From Epinephelus fuscoguttatus (lineage: Eukaryota > Chordata > Actinopteri > Perciformes > Serranidae), in NCBI RefSeq assembly GCF_011397635.1, contig NC_064770.1, forward strand, positions 23,554,200 to 23,618,199: a stretch of DNA of 64,000 nt, given 5' to 3'. The translations under genes and the position numbers were made by a program. Below, piece after piece: positions 34,701 to 45,366 of the stretch. Position 1 is the first letter of the stretch. Each line of letters opens with the position of its first letter. The notes beneath the pieces are model-generated. The model ran no database searches, was not told the origin of the DNA, and saw only the letters and a list, made by a program, of their open reading frames with translations.

Positions 34701-37468
34701 CCGCTTCTGCAACTGCAGCAATAACACACATTAGTTCATATGCTGACAAGCTGTTGTTTCGCTTTCAGAGGTTGTAACAAAGTACAGCAACTTTGTCAGC
34801 TTCCCCATCTTCCTGAACGGACGGAGGCTCAACACTCTGCAGGTGAGCTTCTCTCATTCTGTTGTCTTCACAAAATTCAGATGATTCATGGTATGAATAC
34901 AGGAGAACTAATACAGGAGAACTCTGCTTGACCAGTGCAGCTGTTTTTCAACAGCAAGTTCTGTAAGACAAAAAACAATCCTAACCCTGAACGCTGCATC
35001 ACCACATAATAAAACCAACCAAATTGTGGGCGCAGAAGCAGAGTGTGTCGTCTCATCTCAACAACCACATCATTCCATTGTCAATAGTTTTTAACCAAAC
35101 ACGCCACTTGTATTGGACATCAGAACTGGCTGAGGTTGGCTTTTGAAGCAGTTTGTAAATGTCATTCATTTGTAAAATTGAGTCTATAACCTATGTTATT
35201 TGACGAGACCTCGGCCTCTGCAGACGTCACTTCTAAATACCTGTGGTTAAATGCTAATTTTCAATACTATAGGTTAGATTAAGTACAACAGTAAATCATC
35301 AGACATCGTTTTAACATTGGTATACAAACACAGTGCTCCTGTTTATCCACCTTTGTGATGACGTTCATCAACTGCCAGACAAAGGGCACTTTCTGTCCCT
35401 CCAGTGTAAAAACCTCAAATGGATTTATCTTTGAGTTTCCTTTCAGCACATACTTTTGCAATTTTGTGTGTAATTTTGTCAGTTTTTAGAATACACTGCA
35501 GTGGTTAGCATTGTCACCTTGCAGCAAGAGGGTTTCTGGTTCAAACCCAGGGTGGGGGTACCCCTGTGTGGAGTTTGGGTTTTCTCCGGTTACAAAGAAA
35601 CGCAGGTTAGGTTAATTGGTGTCTCTAAATTGTCCGTAAGTGTGAATGTGAGTGTGAATGGTTGTCTGTCTCTATGTGTCAACCCTGTGATAGTCTGGTG
35701 ACCTGTCCAGGGTGTACCCCGCCTCTTGCCCAGTGTCAGCTGGGATAGGCTCCAGCCCCCCTGCGACTCCTAACAGGATAAGCAGTTACAGAGAATGAAT
35801 GAATGAATGAATGAATTAATATTTTTTATTGCTTTTCCATTACAGGAACATCACACACACAAAAGAAAAAAAAAACATAAAAGATTTGGATCAGCCAGTC
35901 TCACAAACCTCTTCATTCCTGTAACATACTCCATGATTCTTGTTGTTAATATGTGTCTATCGCCAGTTTCTCCTATTTCTCTCGACATCACTCCTCCTAA
36001 ACTCTAATCTTATGAGTTAAATATCATGTTTTATTCACAATTTACAGCCATTCATCTTGTGTTGTTGGTTCACCTTTGTACCCTCTCTGCGTAATGTGAT
36101 ATGACAGCCCAGAATTGTGAAATAGCAGCATGAAAATTTCTCCCATTCTGTACAATTTCACCTTTCAGTGGTACACATTAATTGCCCCAACACTTCTCCA
36201 ACATGCTTTTGCTGTAGACAGGTATTTGCTCTTAATTTTTGGTGTAATAAAGAATCTAAATGTATTTTTCTCTCCAAGTATGTGAGAATGTTGTAGACTG
36301 TGTTCTTCAAATATGCAACCATTCATCCTCTGTAACAGTTGATGATATAGTGTGGATGTTATTCTATATTTCTTTGAGGTGTAACCTCCAATTTTAGTTT
36401 CAAGTATTCCATTTTTATTTAAATTTACATTGTGCTTTATTTCTCTGTCGTAAAAGCACCTTAATATTAATTGAAATAGACTGAACTCTTTCTCTAATCT
36501 GCTTTCTCACTAGATTATAGAATATATTTCTACCAAGGTGGACGTTCTAAAAAAAAAAAAAAAAAAAAAAGGAAAATTCTGCCCCTGCCATGATCCTTAA
36601 ATAAATGCTTATTGACTGTTGATAACGCAGCCTGAGCTGAAGAATAAGTCAAGTTTAGCATCACTAATAAGAGATACTTAGAATTTTAAGTACGTGTTAT
36701 ATTTTTCCTTTTTAATAATTTTTGTTTGACCTCTGTTTCCCATCAGGCCTTGTGGATGATGGAGCCTAAGGAGATTAGTGACTGGCAGCACGAGGAGTTC
36801 TACCGTTATGTCGCCCAGGCCTACGACAAGCCCCGCTACACGCTGCACTACCGCGCTGACGCCCCTCTTAACATCCGCAGCATCTTTTATATCCCTGAAG
36901 CGGTGAGCAGCTTTTTTAAGTTTGTTTGCAATGTGTTTTTTTGTGCGCACAGACACCTAACTTAAAGTGAACTGGATTTTTAGTGCCTGTCTAAGGGGAA
37001 TGTTTCTCTTTCACATCAGATAATCTGGGATTTAAACTAGCATCTCTCCACGCCCTAATTCTGTCACTTGCATTTAACAACTTCTAAAAATGCCAGACTG
37101 TGTTAAAGATCATGTTCCCTTCCCTAACAGCTCATGGTTTCAGTGGCAGTGAGTATATATGACACTGGGTTTTATTAAGACGCGTTTATTATTTTATTAT
37201 TATTTTTATTCGTCAACAGAAGCCGAGCATGTTTGACGTGAGCAGGGAGATGGGCTCCAGTGTGGCTCTGTTCAGCAGGAAGGTCCTGATCCAGACCAAA
37301 GCGACTGACATCCTGCCCAAGTGGCTGCGCTTCCTCCGAGGTCTGGATCCTCCCGAGTGCCTCCACCCACTCCTGGTGGAGCTGCTTGTTTTTACTCCAC
37401 TAGATGCACAATCTTGTTGTTGGAATAGATAGAGTTTTACGCTTTTAATTCTTTGGTGCTGAGCTAAA

Positions 37469-37525
<57 letters not shown>

Positions 37526-40500
37526 CAGGTGTGGTGGACAGTGAGGACATCCCGCTGAATCTGAGCAGAGAGCTGCTGCAGGAGAGCGCCCTCATCAGGT
37601 ACAATGCTAGTTTTGCATAGTTGACTGTAATTTGTTGGGTTTGTTTTCTGTGTTTAGGGTATGATCACTTCTCTTTCACCACCATGTTTGGCGGCTACTC
37701 TTTATCCTAAAAATCTACATGTTCAGGAACATTTACTCAGAATGCATTTCAACCGGTTAATTTTTGCACCTCCGGCTTCAGGAAGCTCCGTGACGTTTTG
37801 CAGATGAGAGTGATCCGCTTCCTGCTGGACCAGAGCAAGAAGGAGCCGGAGAAGTACAACAAGTTCTTTGAGGACTACGGCCTCTTTATGAGGGAGGGCA
37901 TCGTCACCACACAGGAACAGGACGTCAAGGTGATTTTGAGAACGCCTTTTGACAAACGTGGCCAACCTTATAAGCAGCAGAAATATGGTATCTTTGATGT
38001 GACTGCAGCACTGTTTACCCTCCATGTTGTCTCTGCACAGGAGGATATTGCGAAGCTGCTGAGGTTCGAGTCTTCTGCTCTGCCGGCGGGCCAGCACACC
38101 AATCTGATCGAGTACTCCTCCCGCATGAAGGCCGGCACACGCAACATCTACTACCTGTGCGCCCCAAACCGCCATCTTGCAGAGCACTCTCCTTACTATG
38201 AGGCCATGAAAAAGAAAGACATGGAGGTGAGAGAGTGGCAGCGATCATAATGTGATGAGTGTTGAGAAATCAGTTTGCTGAAGTGATTTGCAACATAACA
38301 AAAGTTCTAGAAAACATATACCCTGCAACACCTCAGAGAGTGTGGCTTAAAACTTTAAAGGGATAGTGCACCCAAAAATGAAAATTCAGCCATTATCTAC
38401 TCACCCATATGCCGATGGAGGCCCTGGTGAAGTTTTAGAGTGCTCACATCCCTTGCGGAGATTGGCGCGGAGAGCAGCCAGCACACCTAAAGGTAGACGG
38501 CGCCCCAGACTAACGTCCAAGAACACAAAATTGAATCCACAGAGTACCTCCATACTGCTCATCTGTAGTGATCCAAGTGTGCTGCAGCCGCGACATAAAA
38601 AGTTGTTTCAAAAAACGTCATATGAACTCTGTTTTTAGCCTCACTGTAGCCTGTAGCTCTGACTGCTTCTCTGTGCTCCGCGCTCACGTGTGCGCACTCA
38701 GGGTGATTGGTGATGCACGGTCTCTGAAGAGCAGCAGTCTCGTCAGTACTGATGTCCAGATTCTCAAGTGCAGACATCGCCAATTCCCAGTCTGAGCAGC
38801 AAAGACTTTCCTCATCCGTTGACATTGCTTTGCATTTGAAACAACTACACCACCAGGTTTCCAGTGCTCGACTCCGGTATTCTACGGCTGGCTGAGGGTT
38901 AGGCTCATGAGCTGTGGCAGCTGCTTCATACAAGAGCCTGAGTTCCATCCGTATACTCGGGCTCAAAAAAGAAATGCTGTTCCTCCTCAATTTCAAAGTC
39001 TTCAGACATGTTGGGCTGTCCTTTGCTAAAAGACCGTAGTGCAAATTATCTTTTAGCTACTGTGGTTACCGTTGTCTCTCCCTGCGGTGCACGTGTCACG
39101 TGATGTAAACACGGGTGAGCAAAGCTCATGCTTTCACTGGTCTCGCGCAGGCACGCACATGTGAACGCGGAGCTCAGAGAAGCAGTCAGAGCTACAGGCT
39201 GCAGTGAGGCTAAAAACAGAGTTCATATGATGTTTTTGGAAACAACTTTTTATGTCGCAGCTGCAGCACACTTGGATCACTATGGATGAGCAGTATGGAG
39301 ATACTTTGTGGATTCAATTATGTGTTCTTGGACGTTAGTCTGGGGCGCCGTCTGCCATTAGGTGTGCTAGCTGCTCCCCCCTTGGATCTCCGCGAGGGAT
39401 GTGAGGACTCTAAAACTTCACCAGGGCCTTCGTCGGCATATGGGTGAGGAGATAATGGCTGAATTTTCATTTTTGGGTGCACTATCCCTTTAACTGAGAT
39501 GTTTGGGAAGGTCAGTCGTAGGCCATATTCCCATTTATATCAAATTCAGTCTTAGGTCTCTTTCACACTTGTAGTTCGGTTTATGCGGTCTAAATCAAAG
39601 AAATCAAATCATACATCTTAAGATAAAATGATTTATTTGGGATGTTTTATACAAACTCTAAAATGCCTTTGTATGAAAAGAGAATTTGAGCCACGTCGAG
39701 CCCTAAACTTGGCCTATGTTCCAAGAATTGCCAAGATATCTTTAACTCGTAACAGATTAGGGCTGCACCCTGAAAGTCAAAGATTCTAATCATCAGTTGG
39801 AGACCCCTCAGACAACTTAGATACTAAGTTGAGCAGTTGTTCTCTCCCAAAAACAGCCACAGAGTGATTCTACGTGTCCACAGGATCCGTCATTTCCACG
39901 CTGTCTATGTTACAGAGTGTCTCCTCCTCATTTGCATTAAGTTAAATCTAAGCTGCTTTATGCAAATCAGGGGTGTCTACCCCTTTTTGACAGTCCTGGG
40001 CTTGGCTTGGCTTGGTTTGGGTGGGCCGTCAGCCCAGCACAACAGGGATTTGCATCTCCATAACAACAGGGCTACCTACTTGAAGGTGTGTCTTTAACTG
40101 ATGAAGGCTTGTCTTGAGTGATGACGTTTAAAAGCAGAGAGCTGATCCACAGTTGGAGCTGTTTGCAGAGGTGCAGTAAGAGCCTGTTGTTTGCAGCTCT
40201 TCATCAACATCTCACTGTGGCTGTTTCTGCTTTCACTTCCCTCTCTGCTGTATTATTAGACTTGCCTTTATTGAAGAGAAGCTTTCATTTCCTATAGATT
40301 CTTCACAATAAAAGTTTTTTACGTAAAATAACTTAAAATGTTGAGTTTTCAAGCAGCGACTTCACACAACTTCTAATACGACCCCTTTAGCATCCAAAAT
40401 GCCCCTGTGGACATGTATTGTCAGCGCTCCTCACTTTCACGCTGCCCTCTAGTACAGGCAGCTGCTGACCCACAACCAGGCTGAGGCCAAGTGAGACAGA

Positions 40501-41333
40501 GGCATCAGTATTCGAATAGCCAAATCTGAGTTGGGTACAGCCCTACAATAAATTATTATTTCATAGCTAGTTGCCCTTGTCAGACGAGAATAAAAGAGAC
40601 AAGATTTCAGTTCTGCTACTGAAAAGGTTAATTTAAAAACGTGCCTTTGGTGTTTGTGCAGGTGCTGTTCTGCTACGAGCAGTTCGATGAGCTGACCTTG
40701 CTCCACCTCAGGGAGTTCGACAAGAAGAAGATGATCTCAGTGGAGACCGACATCGTGGTGGACCACTACAAGGAGGAGAAGTTTGAGGACAGCAAACCCG
40801 GTCAGCTCCTCCCTAATGTCTGCAGTTAAAGCAGAGCAGTGCAGCAGGACATCTCTTACTGTCACAGCTGTAGTCCTGACTCCTGTTTATCGTTCTTCCT
40901 CCTCTGCAGCCTCTGAGCGTCTGACGCAGGAGCAGTCTGACGACCTGATGTCCTGGATGAAGAACGCTTTGGGCCCCCGAATCACCAACATAAAGGTAAA
41001 GCTAATACTAATGTGTGTCAAGGCCTCAGATGTGTTTTCCTCACGAGACATCAGCTCAGTTATGAGCTCAAATAATTGTGCGACAGTTTTTTTCTTGTCA
41101 CATTTCTTCAAGTTGGTCTCACATTAATTTTACCCAGCTCTAAATAAGTCACATCGCATAATATATTTTCTCCCCTGGCCCGCAGCTCACTCCTCGGCTG
41201 GACACCCACCCAGCTATGATCACAGTGCTGGAAATGGGGGCTGCACGCCACTTCCTCCGCACCCAGCAGCTGGCTCGCACCCCTGAGGAGAGAGCTCAGA
41301 TACTGCAGCCCACACTGGAGATAAACGCAGGGT

Positions 41334-41378
<45 letters not shown>

Positions 41379-44192
41379 TGTGTGTGTGTGTTGGGTTTTA
41401 ATAGATGGAATTAAATTATATTACTTTAAAAAAAATGTGTTCTCACTGTCGTTTTGTTTAACCCTCTGATAGACACGATCTGATCAAGAAGCTGCACGCT
41501 CTGAAGGACACAAACTCTGAGCTGGCTGGACTTCTACTGGAGCAGGTACTGTGGGTCAGAGCTGCATATGGAAAACTGAATTTTATGGTATTTTATAATA
41601 GGGCTGTTGTAGCAGGTAGTTCAAAGCCTCAAAGGTTCACTCGTATTGTTGACGTTCAGATGCTGTGCACCATTTTTTTGCGCATCTAGTCATTCTCATT
41701 AAACCTGGTATTCGTATTGAGAATTAAAACCGTTTCAAATTGGTCCTCATTTGAATGACCCAATATCAATTCGTTAAATCTGAGATCGATCTTTTAATAT
41801 ACGCTTTTCTCCACAGTTGTGTGAAGCTTTAACCCCCCTAATCTTGCCGGTAGTAAATGTGCTGCAGCGCTAAGTTACCACCATTTGTAACTGTTATCTT
41901 ACTGTTTAATGTTTTGGTGTAATTTATAATCACGCTGCCACAACCTCCGCAGTCTCTCATCCACTACCACTAATATATTATAAACAACCACAGAGCGCTT
42001 TACAGCTAATAGAAAATTGTTACTCACAAGCTTGAACAACAAGAGCAGTTTATGTCTGACGGTTTAATTTAGTTTGCCACGCATTGTAGAACTTACCTGT
42101 GGTCATGTGACCTCAGCAGCAGATGGAGGAGCAGAGAGGACTTATACTGGCAGATGTCTGTGTTCTTTATGCTTTCTAAACTTGACTCAGTATTGTGACG
42201 TCAGGAGCAGGATTTATTTAAAAAAAATGTACAGTATTAGTTCTCTGAGAATCTCTTTCACATATTTTCAAAAATTAGTATTGTAACTGAAATATTCCCA
42301 GTTCAATAGATATCAGATTGAATTAAAATCGCGATTCGAACTTGAATAAATTCAGGAAATCAGTGGAGATACCCAGCCCTATTTTCAAGCATTGGTAACG
42401 TTTCCTGCTCTTTCTGTTCTGGCAGCATGTAATGAACTCTTTTTAGGTTATCACTGAGTGCGTTTACATGGACAGTTTAATTCCCTTTTCATTCAGAATG
42501 AAATTTCATTCCCATTAAAAGTGATCTTGTAAACACCTAATTCAGAATGAAAATGGCCAATGCAATTGAAAATTCAATCCGATGTAAGGGGCTGAAATAT
42601 TCCATTTCTAATTCCGAATGAAAGAATTTCTCGCACTTGTATACACTGATTCCTCTTTAAGTTTATTCCTGTGTTTCTGCGCATGCTTGTTTCCTTGCCC
42701 TTCTGGCGCGATGACGTATATAGCGCGCATAGCAACGGGCTGAGATAGAGCAGTCGGACTTGTTGCACTAACCGGTTTCCATTCGCCACAGCATGGTCAT
42801 CTATTGCCCTTCTACCTCCCTTCTCCTCCTCAACAGACGAAGCATTAGCAGAACAAGGTTGGTGTTGTACTGCTGCTTCAAGAATATAAGCAAAACAAGC
42901 CCGAAAAAGGCACTAAGAACGGCGTCGTCAAGCATCTTGTTATCTGGAACGAGGAATACAGCGTTTTCTTCCGGTAAACGCAAACACCTGTTATCCACCC
43001 CGCCCCCTATCCGATCAGAAACCTTCCCTGCCCCAAACCTTGTGCGGACCTGAATAAAAGCGATTAAACTGATCTCCCGTGTAAACCCTCATTCGGAATG
43101 AATATTTCCCATGTACTACCTGGAAAGACTTAAATTACCTCCGCCAATGAGGTTATGTTTTCGCCGGCGTTGTCTGTTTGTTTGTCTGCAAAATAACTCA
43201 AAAAGTTATTAACAGATTTTGATGACATTTTCAGGAAAGGTGGATAATGGGACAAGGAACAGATGGTAAAATTTTGGTGGTGATCGGTTGAAGCAAAGTG
43301 GATAAAATTATAAATAAAGTCTATCGTCTGACAGCCTCAGCAGCAATTCCAATTTCTAAAGACAGTGAAAATAGCGCCATCTGGTGGCCGGACAGAACGT
43401 CTAGTTCTACGTGCTAAATATTGTTGTAATTCTAAAGTTGAAATTAATGTTCTGTGTTGGAAAAAAAGTGAAAAATACAAAAAAACATTATATTCTGTGT
43501 TGGTACAAAATAAAAACAAAATAAAGACACCAGTGTCTCCATGGTGAAGGCATATATAACCTAATAATGATAGTGATGCAAATAACCTAATTGTGATGCA
43601 GGCTGCAAAATATGATGCAGAGGGGGAGGGAATATCACCTACTTGGCGGAGGTCTGCACTCTGAGTGCTTTTCTAGTTCTGAATGATTTCATTCAGATTT
43701 ATTTCATTCTGAATGAGAAGCCATCATGTAACTGCACCCCATCAGTGGTTCCCAACCGGTGGGTCGCGGGTCCTTTCTGAATGGACCGCAGGTGACATGG
43801 GAACATATAAATTACATAAAAAACACACTTTATTTTCATGCAGTGAAATTCCAGTACAGAGCTTTTATTTTGAAGTGCTGTTTCCTGCTGTAGAGTGAGT
43901 GACTAATGGACAGTTACTTAACAGAGACAGCAAACTAGCTTGAGACATGGCCAAACACAAGTATGACACTGAATATATTCAACTGTGTGGACCATGAACT
44001 AATGACTAAGGTTAAATCTGGACCAGTTGGGAACCACAGTCTTTCCAGTGCAGGTTTTGACATTTATTTCTCTTCATCTATATTTTACAGATCTATGACA
44101 ACGCCATGATCACAGCAGGCCTGAACGACGATCCCCGCCCGATGATTTCCCGCCTCAACGATCTGCTGACTAAAGCTCTGGAGAAGCACTGA
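28111..44192 (+). CDS. trap1: TRAP1, mitochondrial HSP90-family molecular chaperone
   Basis: ATP-dependent chaperone of the mitochondrial matrix. Eighteen exons: 28111-28234, 29305-29475, 29560-29642, 29756-29896, 34116-34187, 34298-34458, 34576-34685, 34769-34842, 36747-36902, 37220-37340, 37529-37598, 37782-37929, 38041-38226, 40662-40800, 40910-40995, 41186-41331, 41473-41545, 44091-44192. They sum to 2163 nt, 720 codons plus stop, close to other vertebrate TRAP1. The N-terminus ([15 protein letters not shown] and on) is rich in Arg/Ser/Ala with no acid for about 40 residues, a mitochondrial presequence. GHKL ATPase motifs: [16 protein letters not shown] with the catalytic Glu, [11 protein letters not shown] and [17 protein letters not shown]. 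The middle domain has [17 protein letters not shown] with the catalytic Arg. The C-terminus ends TKALEKH. The usual SNASD is SNGSD here. The acceptor at 29305 was chosen because it keeps frame. Confidence 0.97.
28400..28672 (+). repeat. Right end of a CCTCCG-type dispersed repeat in trap1 intron 1
   Basis: The stretch ends with GGACGGACGGACAACCTGAA, then CATAATACCTCCAGCC and GCACGGAGGCATAAAA. This is the end of a repeat widespread in fish, of the same type as the element at 43137-43678. The left limit is uncertain. Confidence 0.4.
28677..28921 (-). mobile_element. Truncated SINE/LINE-tail repeat in trap1 intron 1
   Basis: GGCTGGAGCCTATCCCAGC, GGTGCACCCTGGACAGGTC, AACCATTCACACTCACATTC and TGCATGTCTTTGGACTGTGG are hallmarks of an abundant teleost repeat. 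The same sequence occurs in opposite orientation at 35498-35818, where it carries a tRNA-like head. This copy lacks that head. Confidence 0.65.
29998..30150 (-). mobile_element. tRNA-derived SINE in trap1 intron 4
   Basis: Read on the minus strand the stretch begins with GACCTCTAGCTCAACAGGTG (A-box like), continues through GCAGCGGCCCAGGTTTG and ends in a CT-rich tail. This is a common fish tRNA-derived SINE pattern. Confidence 0.5.
30510..30591. repeat. Perfect 34-bp inverted repeat with 14-nt loop in trap1 intron 4
   Basis: Left arm 30510-30543 and right arm 30558-30591 are exact reverse complements over 34 bp. The loop is TTTCTCAACTGAGC. Transcribed from either strand it would fold into a long uninterrupted hairpin. 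Flanking sequence outside the arms does not pair. Confidence 0.9.
31455..32557 (+). mobile_element. hAT element with perfect 8-bp target duplication and BED-finger remnant
   Basis: GTTAAAAG occurs directly at 31447-31454 and 32558-32565. The ends are CAGAGATGGG and, on the minus strand, CAGAGATGGGGACTCGAGTC, and both subterminal regions are packed with AAGTC/GAGTC repeats. Inside on the minus strand (32019-32234) is an intact BED finger ([24 protein letters not shown]). No transposase catalytic part remains. A CA microsatellite sits inside at 31711-31760. Confidence 0.8.
32019..32234 (-). pseudogene. BED zinc-finger exon of the hAT element
   Basis: A 71-codon open stretch contains [17 protein letters not shown] and [11 protein letters not shown], the C2H2 pattern of a BED finger. 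It ends at a possible donor (CAG then TAAGTT) near 32020. As the transposase body is absent from the 1.1-kb element, this is a remnant. Confidence 0.5.
33000..33400 (-). mobile_element. Degenerate LINE (L1/Tx1-like) ORF2 C-terminal fragment
   Basis: Minus-strand translation gives [19 protein letters not shown] then [16 protein letters not shown]. This matches the conserved C-terminal Cys-rich tail of L1-type ORF2 (CxxC..H..FW.CP..FW). Neighbouring frames are interrupted, so it is a dead 3' fragment in trap1 intron 4. Confidence 0.5.
35498..35818 (+). mobile_element. tRNA-headed SINE in trap1 intron 8
   Basis: The head has an A-box-like GTGGTTAGCATTGTCACC at 35501 and a B-box GGTTCAAACCC at 35538-35548. 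The body is the reverse complement of the 28677-28921 repeat, and the tail is a short (GAAT)n run. The two copies lie in opposite orientation within trap1. Confidence 0.65.
35819..36570. repeat. AT-rich repeat-derived stretch ending in poly(A)
   Basis: Low-GC sequence with a terminal run of about 22 A at 36549-36570, as left by a retrotransposed or slipping tract. No recognisable coding remnant. It fills most of trap1 intron 8 before exon 9. Confidence 0.35.
37471..37528 (+). repeat. (GT)n(GC)n microsatellite abutting the trap1 exon 11 acceptor
   Basis: About 24 GT units followed by GCGCGCGCAG run straight into the splice acceptor at 37527-37528. Intron 10 is only 188 bp and no separate polypyrimidine tract is visible, so the repeat itself must serve as the 3' splice signal. 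Confidence 0.85.
38359..39489 (+). mobile_element. TTAA-flanked 1.13-kb fold-back element in trap1 intron 13
   Basis: TTAA at 38355-38358 and 39490-39493 flanks inverted arms of about 340 bp that match at roughly nine bases in ten. The outer ends are AGGGATAGTGCACCCAAAAA on both strands. The centre (about 38700-39160) is not inverted and holds a P2X7-like ORF remnant. TTAA borders suggest piggyBac-type insertion, but a TTA or TA duplication cannot be excluded. Confidence 0.75.
38600..39012 (-). pseudogene. P2X7-C-terminal-like cysteine-rich ORF remnant inside fold-back element
   Basis: From an ATG near 39010, one minus-strand frame reads [20 protein letters not shown]. After a frameshift, another reads [30 protein letters not shown] and [13 protein letters not shown]. 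The W-C-x-C-x2-C and E-x3-CC pattern resembles the zinc-binding C-terminal region of P2X7 receptors and the many P2X7-like repeat ORFs of fish. No channel domain is present. The frameshift and the location inside a mobile element argue for a captured, decayed gene piece. Confidence 0.5.
40125..40400 (-). repeat. Dispersed repeat, copy 3, in trap1 intron 13
   Basis: Fragment related to 1925-2668 and 15950-16680. It shares TTATTAGACTTGCCTTTATT, AATGTTGAGTTTTCAAGCAG and CTTCACACAACTTCTAATAC. Orientation is the same as copy 2. Confidence 0.55.
41339..41391 (+). repeat. (GA)n(GT)n microsatellite at the trap1 exon 16 donor
   Basis: An AGAGAG run followed by GTGTGT begins within 8 bp of the donor GTGAGA at 41332. 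It lies in the 141-bp intron 16. Confidence 0.85.
41599..42383 (+). mobile_element. hAT-like MITE in trap1 intron 17
   Basis: Ends ATAGGGCTG and CAGCCCTAT are inverted around about 785 bp with no ORF of note. The flanking 8-mers agree only partly, so boundaries are approximate. Confidence 0.45.
42469..43117 (+). mobile_element. MITE with TTTACATGG / CATTCNGAATGA ends in trap1 intron 17
   Basis: The left end reads TTTACATGGACAG and then CATTCAGAATGAA. The right end on the minus strand reads GTACATGGGAAATATTCATT then CCGAATGA. Members of this family with GTTTACATGGAC ends are common in fish. Non-coding. Confidence 0.45.
43137..43678 (+). mobile_element. CCTCCGCC-type repeat in trap1 intron 17
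   Basis: Begins CCTCCGCCAATGAGGTTATG, contains CAGATTTTGATGACATTTTC and AGGAAAGGTGGATAATGGGA, and ends ACTTGGCGGAGGTCTGCACT, so the termini are inverted. A recurrent metazoan repeat; no ORF. Confidence 0.6.
43744..44038 (+). mobile_element. hAT-like MITE just upstream of trap1 exon 18
   Basis: Ends CAGTGGTTCCCAACCGG and CCAGTTGGGAACCACAG are inverted. The right end stops about 50 bp before the exon 18 acceptor, so the element borders the branch-point region. Non-coding. Confidence 0.6.
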
Positions 44193-44965
44193 GAGCTGCT
44201 CACAGACATGAACAGTACAGACTGACATGGTTTGGATGATGGTGGCCTGCAGACTGGGGCGCATACAAAGCCGGAGAGCAGCAGTTTCAGGCCTTTGTTC
44301 ATCTGGAGCCATAAAACCATATCTCTCTCCCCCTCTGGAGTACGTCATTCCCCCTCACGGAGAACACGTGGAGATGAACTGCTGGAAGCTTCTCCGTAAA
44401 CACTTACATGTCTTGATGCTCTGTGTTCAGCACTATGTAATCAGTTTAAACGTCCTGAATAATCTGGATGCAAACCAGCCACAAACAGTGTAGAGATGAA
44501 GAGGGAAAGCACCGAGAAATAAGTGAGATGCATTTAAAAGTTTGTCAGCCCAAAAGTGTGGTAAGAAAATCCAATGTCACATTTCAAAACCATTGTGAAA
44601 TACAGTGTGTAAAAACAGCTTAAAGTCCTGAAGTGCTTTGAAACTGATCCTGGTTTTATTAAAAATGCAAAATGTTGTCACTGCTGAGTGGAGCTGTTAA
44701 CACTTTATGTTCTTTGTCTTTTTTATCAGCCCTCCAACATAGTTCGTTTTCACGTTATTTAATATTTTAAGTTCATGTTTGTGGTTTATATGAAGCAGAA
44801 TACCTGAGATGTGGAATTATTTTTGGACTGGGTCAAATGAAAAAAGTATTTGTATATGGACGATGGTGTATGAGCTGCAAATGTGTCAGTAGTCAAACAT
44901 GGATTCTCAACATTGGTATTCAAATACCAGTGAGTCTAATAAAATGGATTTAAAATGCTGTCTAA
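44193..44965 (+). other. trap1: trap1 3' untranslated region
   Basis: Non-coding sequence from the stop codon to just past the AATAAA at 44938. It faces the convergent mcrip2 3' end. Confidence 0.7.
44938..44943 (+). terminator. trap1: trap1 polyadenylation signal AATAAA
   Basis: Canonical hexamer 746 bp after the stop codon; GT-rich sequence (GAGCTGTCAGTATCCTGTGTGC) follows within 60 bp. Confidence 0.65.
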
Positions 44966-45044
44966 TCATTTATGGAGCTGTCAGTATCCTGTGTGCTGAG
45001 TAAACAACCACAAAGATTCCAACACAGCTTTTTGAAAACAAAAT

Positions 45045-45050
45045 TTTACT
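45045..45050 (-). terminator. mcrip2: Probable mcrip2 polyadenylation signal (AGTAAA variant)
   Basis: On the minus strand AGTAAA lies about 320 nt after the mcrip2 stop. No AATAAA is nearer. Cleavage 15-25 nt further on would place the mcrip2 end within about 70 bp of the trap1 end. Confidence 0.4.
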
Positions 45051-45366
45051 GCATTTCAAAGTAACAAGACGTCTCAGTTGTGAAGGTAGAAAGATTAGAG
45101 GAACCTCAACTTGGAGATGTCGTCCTCCACTGTGCAGTCTGTTCCTGACTGAATATTAAGAGATGGATTGTTAGAAGGTAAGAGTTCAAGTGATGTGATT
45201 CTCTGTGGTCTGTAAGCGTCCCAGCGCTGTCCATCCGTTTGAACCACATTTGGGTTTTTTTTTAAAACCTGAAACACCTGCCCAGGCCTCCTCTCCTCTG
45301 TGACCCATCCTGCTTCAGGTCTGTCCTCCTGACCATCCCTCAAGATCCACAAATCCTAGAAGAGTG

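Noticed and set aside
45095-45352. 85-codon minus-strand frame just beyond the mcrip2 stop
   Set aside because: The true terminal exon is 45367-45437 in another frame; this one lies in the mcrip2 3' untranslated region.
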